This document shows positions 8,768 to 12,262 of a DNA stretch of 12,262 nt, piece by piece. This stretch comes from Candidatus Pelagibacterales bacterium (lineage in GTDB: Bacteria > Pseudomonadota > Alphaproteobacteria > Rickettsiales > UBA1997), in assembly GCA_016882165.1 (NCBI GenBank), contig VHBV01000022.1, positions 1-12,262 of the forward strand, in the 5' to 3' direction. The notes beneath the pieces are model-generated. The model searched no databases. It was not told the origin of the DNA and saw only the letters and a program-made list of their open reading frames with translations. Position numbers and translations under genes: made by a program. Positions within the stretch are counted from its first letter, which is position 1, and the number at the start of each line of letters is the position of its first letter.

Positions 8768-10000
8768 TCACCTAAAATTTCTTTTAGTAAGCAAAAATAA
8801 TAAAACTAAACTTGGAATTGCCAGCAAAGTTGATAAAATAAAGAAATTATACCAACCCAAGCTTTCAGCAAAAACTCCAGCACTAGAAGACATAACGCTT
8901 CTTGCTAAAGTTGACAGCGAAGCAAGTATTGCATATTGAGTTGCGCTGAAAGATGAATTGCAAAGACCACTTAAGTAAGCTACAAATATTGCGTCACCAA
9001 CTCCACCACTAAAATTCTCAATAAATATAACTAAGTATAGAACATCTTTGTTATAACCAATTTGTGCTAAGTAAGAAAAACATAAATTAGAAAGCATTTG
9101 CGCTAATGCAGCAATCCATAAACTTTTGCTAATTCCTAGTTTTTTTACTAAAACCCCTCCGCAAAATACACCAAATAAGGTTGCAAATAAACCAAAGGAT
9201 TTAACTATTGTAGCAATTTCTGTTTTGCTAAAATTTAAATCCAATAAAAATGGTAAGGTTAAGTTACCAGCAAAAGCATCGGCAAGTTTGAAGCAAATAA
9301 TAAAAGTAAAAATAACAGGCCATTGCGAGTTTCTGGCAAAATCTTTTAGCGGTGCAATAACTGCAGAATTAAACCATGATAAAAAGTTATATTTTCTTTC
9401 TTGCCAATCTTTGCGGCTTTCTTTAGCAAAAATTGTTGTAATAACTCCAACAATCATAAAAACAGACATTAAAAGATAGACAGCATTCCAGCTCATGTAA
9501 TCAGCCATAATTAAAGCTAAGGCTCCAGAAATTAGCATTCCAATACGATAACCATAAACGTAAAAACCGGCAGCAAAACCTTGATTTTCTTTTGCGATAA
9601 TTTCAATTCGATAGGCATCAATAACAATATCTTGACTTGCTGAAGCAAAACCAACTAAGCAAGCAAATATTGCAATTGCAGTTAAACTATCAAATAAAGT
9701 AGTTGCGCCTAAACAGGCAATAAAGACTATAAGCAGTATTTGAGTAAATATTATCCAAGATCTTCTTTGACCAAATTTTTTGGTTAAGCATGGTAGAGAA
9801 AAAGAATCTATTATTGGTGCAAAAAAGATTTTAAGGCTGTAAGGCAAACTAACTAAAGAAAAAAAACCTATTGTTTTTAAATCATATCCTTTATCAACCA
9901 TTAAAGCTTTTAGAGTTGATAGAATTAGTGATATTGGAAGTCCGCTTGCAATACCTAAAAAGAAAATTACTAATAAAGTTTTGTCAAAAATTTTTTTCAT
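8768..10000 (-). CDS. ampG: AmpG-type muropeptide permease (MFS)
   Basis: Major facilitator that imports GlcNAc-anhydroMurNAc muropeptides for cell-wall recycling; inner membrane. From the ATG at 10000 it is 410 aa, matching the short rickettsial AmpG proteins (E. coli 491). Family signatures seen: FFLGIASGLPISL near 13-25, SLPYSLKIFFAPIID at 51-65, FGQRRSWI at 76-83, SQDIVIDAYR at 122-131, ENFSGGVGDAIFVAYLSGLC at 328-347, and FSATQYAILASL at 351-362. About 12 hydrophobic spans fit an MFS fold. The frame stays open to a GTG at 10105 (445 aa) with AAGGA only 3 nt upstream. The extra 35 residues are Lys-rich and not part of the AmpG fold, so I prefer the ATG at 10000, where the conserved region begins almost at once. 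Rickettsiales carry several ampG paralogues whose substrates may have diverged, so the exact substrate is uncertain. Confidence 0.88.
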   Translation of the reverse strand: MKKIFDKTLLVIFFLGIASGLPISLILSTLKALMVDKGYDLKTIGFFSLVSLPYSLKIFFAPIIDSFSLPCLTKKFGQRRSWIIFTQILLIVFIACLGATTLFDSLTAIAIFACLVGFASASQDIVIDAYRIEIIAKENQGFAAGFYVYGYRIGMLISGALALIMADYMSWNAVYLLMSVFMIVGVITTIFAKESRKDWQERKYNFLSWFNSAVIAPLKDFARNSQWPVIFTFIICFKLADAFAGNLTLPFLLDLNFSKTEIATIVKSFGLFATLFGVFCGGVLVKKLGISKSLWIAALAQMLSNLCFSYLAQIGYNKDVLYLVIFIENFSGGVGDAIFVAYLSGLCNSSFSATQYAILASLSTLARSVMSSSAGVFAESLGWYNFFILSTLLAIPSLVLLFLLTKRNFR

Positions 10001-10136
10001 CTGATCAAAGTTTGTCTTTTTAAAAAACAGTCTTATTTTGGGTGGATAAATATTTGTGGAGCTGCTTTTAATTCTGTCTAACTTTTTTAGAAGCAAATTT
10101 GTCACAGTTCCTTGTATAACTAAATATAACTTATCA
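10001..10136. promoter_or_regulatory. Divergent intergenic region between ampG and hslV
   Basis: This 136-bp AT-rich stretch must hold the start signals for both divergent genes if ampG begins at 10000. On the plus strand there are a TTGTCA at 10099-10104 and two TATAAC boxes at 10115-10120 and 10125-10130. The -35 to -10 distances (10 and 20 nt) are not ideal for either, so the assignment is tentative. Use of the second box would leave hslV almost leaderless. On the minus strand, AAGGA (10113-10109) lies just ahead of the alternative GTG start of ampG. Confidence 0.3.
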
Positions 10137-10691
10137 ATGCTAGATCATAAAAATCCATCACAATTATACGGAACAACAATTTTATCTGTTAGAAAGAATG
10201 GAAAAGTTACAATCGCTGGAGATGGTCAAGTTTCTTTGGGATCAACTGTTTTGAAATCAAATGCCAGAAAAATTCGCAAAATTGGAGATGGATCAATAAT
10301 TGGAGGTTTTGCTGGCGCAACTGCTGATGCATTTACTTTATTTGAAAGATTAGAGTCAAAATTAGAACAATATCCAAATCAGCTTACAAAAGCTTGTGTT
10401 GAACTTGCTAAAGATTGGAGAACTGACAAATATTTGCGTCGTTTGGAAGCAATGATGATTGTTGTTGATAAAGAAGTTTCTCTTGTTTTAACAGGTAATG
10501 GTGATGTTTTAGAACCAGAAGACGGAGTTATTGGTATTGGTTCTGGTGGAAATTTTGCTCTTGCGGCTGCTCGTGCTTTAGTCTCAGTTGATGGGTTAGA
10601 TGCGGAAGAAATCGTTAAAAAATCAATGAAAATTGCTGCTGATTTATGTGTTTACACGAATAACAACATTATTATTGAAACAATAAAATAA
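10137..10691 (+). CDS. hslV: ATP-dependent protease subunit HslV (ClpQ)
   Basis: Threonine peptidase that forms the double-hexamer core of the HslVU (ClpYQ) proteasome-like protease; cytoplasmic. The open frame reaches back to 10056, but the ATG at 10137 gives 184 aa. This places a 12-residue propeptide before the Gly12/Thr13-Thr14 processing site, as in other alphaproteobacterial HslV; earlier starts would add 27 unrelated residues overlapping the ampG GTG frame. Counting Thr13 as mature residue 1, Asp29 is Asp17 and Lys45 is Lys33, the catalytic pair, and a GIGSGG loop supplies the conserved Ser near mature 125. VELAKDWRTDKYLRRLEAMM and GNGDVLEPE are strong family matches. No Shine-Dalgarno is visible. 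Its ATPase partner hslU, commonly the next gene, is absent here; tolB follows after 81 bp. Confidence 0.95.
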   Translation: MLDHKNPSQLYGTTILSVRKNGKVTIAGDGQVSLGSTVLKSNARKIRKIGDGSIIGGFAGATADAFTLFERLESKLEQYPNQLTKACVELAKDWRTDKYLRRLEAMMIVVDKEVSLVLTGNGDVLEPEDGVIGIGSGGNFALAAARALVSVDGLDAEEIVKKSMKIAADLCVYTNNNIIIETIK

Positions 10692-10772
10692 AATATTCTT
10701 TGCAAAAGACAGTTTAGGTAGTAAATGCTAAACTAGTAATTTGATAAAATTGATTCAACCAACTTAAAACAA
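10692..10772 (+). promoter_or_regulatory. hslV-tolB intergenic gap with a small dyad
   Basis: This 81-bp gap contains a perfect 7-bp inverted repeat, AGTTTAG (10711-10717) and CTAAACT (10728-10734), with a 10-nt loop. No T-run follows it, so it is a weak terminator candidate; it could instead be an operator or processing site. A TAAAAT at 10745-10750 resembles a -10 box for tolB, but no convincing -35 precedes it. No Shine-Dalgarno is seen before the tolB ATG. Confidence 0.3.
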
Positions 10773-12146
10773 ATGAGACTCTTAAAAATATTTCCTATTC
10801 TTACAATTATATTTCTAAGTCTGAATAATGCTCAAGCAAGTGTAGCTTTCTCAATTGATAATAAAGAAATTCCTAAAACTAAAGTTCTGTTTTTAGGGTT
10901 TGATTCTTCTGATCGTCAATTAAAATCTGATACTTTTGAAGTATTTGAGCGTATTAGAAAAAATCTTAAAACTACCGATTTGTTTGAGATAATTTTCCAA
11001 GCAGGACCCCAAGAAGTTGGAGCTTTTGGTGTTTCTTCGCCAAGTTTAGATTCGGTTATAAATGCAGTTGCTTCAATAAATCCAATCGAAGTTATGCCCG
11101 ATTTTGATAAATATAACAAAATTGGAGTGGGTGCAATTGTAATTGGAAGTTTTAGTTATGATGCAAATGGTAATTTAGAAACAAAAATTAGAATGTGGGA
11201 CGTTTTAGATCAGCGTCAACTTTTTGGAAAATTTTATTCAACATCAAGAGGTAATTATAAAAAAATTGCCAATCTAATTTCTGATGAAGTATTTAAGGCA
11301 ATTTCTGGTGAAAAATTAGGACATTTTAATACGCAAATTCTTTATGTTTCAGAGTCAGGAAGTGTAAATAATTTAATCAAAAGAATTAATATAATTGATT
11401 TTGATGGCGAAAATCGTCGCTTCCTAACAAATGGAGAGAATTTGGTTTTAACTCCTGCTTTTTCAAAAAAAGTTAATGAAATTTTTTATCTAAGCTATTC
11501 ACAAGGACGTCCACAAATATTTAGCTTAGATGTGAAAAGTTTTAAAACTAAGAAAGTTGGTAATTTTAATGGAACAACTTTCTCTCCTGCATCTCATCCC
11601 AAAGATCAAAATTTACTTTTAATGTCGGCGACAATTGATGGTAATACTGATATTTACGAAATGAATGTTTTAACAAATAGCGCAAAAAGATTAACAAAAA
11701 GTCCAGCAATTGATACAACTCCATCATATTCTCCTGACGGTAAATTAATTGCATTCGCATCAGATCGTGATTCTTCTCAACAACTTTACATTATGGATTT
11801 AAGAGGAGATAGTGTTAGAAGAATAAGTTCTGAAGGAGGTAGCTACTCAAAACCAATTTGGTCACCAGATGGAAATTTAATTGCTTTCACAAAAATCAAA
11901 TCAAATCGTTTTTATGTTGGTGTGATGTCTCCAAATAATAAAGGCGAAAAAATTCTGACCAGTGCTTATTTAGTTGAAGGAGCCAGATGGTCTCCTAATG
12001 GTCGTTATTTGATTTACTCTAAAAAAACTAGTCAATACGGAAGGGGTTCAATTCCAAGATTATTTATTTGTGATATTGTTACAGGGTTTGAATTTGAGGT
12101 TCCAACTCCTTCAGGTGAAGGAGCTACTGACCCTGATTGGGCTTAA
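10773..12146 (+). CDS. tolB: Tol-Pal system protein TolB
   Basis: Periplasmic partner of Pal and TolA in the Tol-Pal system, which keeps the outer membrane attached and draws it in during division. The 457 aa begin with a Sec signal peptide (Arg/Lys at 2-5, hydrophobic 6-17, probable cleavage after Ala-Gln-Ala at 20-22). An N-terminal alpha/beta domain (about 35-190) is followed by the C-terminal beta-propeller. Repeats of the TolB/WD40-like type are visible from about residues 226, 270, 317, 363 and 406, most with a SPDG or SPNG turn followed by a hydrophobic strand (YSPDGKLIAFASDRD, WSPDGNLIAFTK, WSPNGRYLIYSKK). The end at DPDWA is the usual closing strand of the propeller. It is slightly longer than E. 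coli TolB (430). The stop codon lies inside the inverted repeat at 12141-12185. pal or other tol genes, if adjacent, lie beyond the window edge. Confidence 0.95.
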   Translation: MRLLKIFPILTIIFLSLNNAQASVAFSIDNKEIPKTKVLFLGFDSSDRQLKSDTFEVFERIRKNLKTTDLFEIIFQAGPQEVGAFGVSSPSLDSVINAVASINPIEVMPDFDKYNKIGVGAIVIGSFSYDANGNLETKIRMWDVLDQRQLFGKFYSTSRGNYKKIANLISDEVFKAISGEKLGHFNTQILYVSESGSVNNLIKRINIIDFDGENRRFLTNGENLVLTPAFSKKVNEIFYLSYSQGRPQIFSLDVKSFKTKKVGNFNGTTFSPASHPKDQNLLLMSATIDGNTDIYEMNVLTNSAKRLTKSPAIDTTPSYSPDGKLIAFASDRDSSQQLYIMDLRGDSVRRISSEGGSYSKPIWSPDGNLIAFTKIKSNRFYVGVMSPNNKGEKILTSAYLVEGARWSPNGRYLIYSKKTSQYGRGSIPRLFICDIVTGFEFEVPTPSGEGATDPDWA

Positions 12147-12185
12147 ATATGTTAGCGACCTAAACGGTCGTTAACATATTTAAGC
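12141..12185. repeat. 20-bp inverted repeat overlapping the tolB stop codon
   Basis: Arms at 12141-12160 and 12166-12185 pair over 20 positions, with one G-U wobble and a 5-nt loop (TAAAC). The left arm includes the last tolB codon and its TAA. No T-run follows, so the element is not a standard Rho-independent terminator, although a stem this stable should affect 3' end formation or mRNA stability. It may be a copy of a dispersed palindromic repeat. Confidence 0.8.
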
Positions 12186-12262
12186 GGGCGAAGGAGCCAA
12201 AATTTTAATTTTTGGCGACGCGTGCCCAGGCGTGAGCTGTCTCCTAAGCGCAGCGCAGGAAA
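12186..12262. repeat. GC-rich, structured tail, probable part of a repeat element
   Basis: After the tolB inverted repeat the base composition changes sharply: bases 12214-12262 are about two thirds G+C. The stretch holds a 7-bp hairpin (GCCAAAA 12196-12202, TTTTGGC 12210-12216), flanked by pairing possibilities GGGC/GCCC (12186-12189, 12225-12228) and AGGAG/CTCCT (12192-12196, 12241-12245). GCGTG is repeated at 12220 and 12230. No coding frame is supported. It continues past the window, so its full extent and type (palindromic element, structured RNA or insertion end) are unknown. Confidence 0.45.

Noticed and set aside
1..12262. CRISPR array, tRNA, rRNA, transposase or phage genes
   Set aside because: No regularly spaced repeats, cloverleaf-like segments, rRNA blocks or transposase/integrase motifs were seen on either strand; the only strong repeat is at the right edge.

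Overview
The window is AT-rich (roughly one third GC by eye) and carries seven convincing protein-coding genes, nearly all core or near-core functions. The content points to an alphaproteobacterium close to Rickettsiales. The VirB4 is of rickettsial size (797 aa). It is followed by a very large, cysteine-rich VirB6 (971 aa) instead of the ~300 aa classical form. There is also an AmpG-type permease of the short rickettsial length, an HslV with a short N-terminal propeptide ahead of the Thr-Thr nucleophile, and a TolB. Two genes are less expected in a reduced obligate intracellular rickettsia: ilvD (branched-chain amino acid synthesis) and a gabD-type aldehyde dehydrogenase. A less reduced or environmental member of the order, or a related symbiont lineage, is a reasonable inference that this window alone cannot prove.

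Layout. Bases 33-1778 (+) hold ilvD, closed by a strong hairpin at 1796-1822. Convergent to it, on the minus strand, is a tightly packed cluster read from right to left: virB4 (8683-6290), virB6 (6286-3371) and gabD (3367-1910), with only 3 nt between each stop and the next start. Upstream of virB4 on the same strand lies ampG (10000-8768, or a GTG start at 10105), 84 bp away. Divergent from ampG, on the plus strand, are hslV (10137-10691) and tolB (10773-12146). The right edge holds a 20-bp inverted repeat that includes the tolB stop codon, then an abruptly GC-rich, hairpin-containing tail that runs off the window.

How the genes work together. VirB4 (ATPase) and VirB6 (inner-membrane channel protein) belong to a P-type/VirB type IV secretion system; virB3, virB8-11 and virD4 are not in the window. 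GabD appears to be co-transcribed with them but has no obvious functional tie. AmpG (muropeptide import) and TolB (Tol-Pal envelope integrity) are envelope genes. HslV is the protease half of HslVU; hslU is not beside it. Almost no start codon has a recognisable Shine-Dalgarno sequence. I see no mobile element, CRISPR array, tRNA, rRNA or clearly new multigene system. The most unusual items are the 3' tolB repeat/GC-rich island, the T4SS-gabD gene fusion of transcription, and the enlarged cysteine-rich VirB6.
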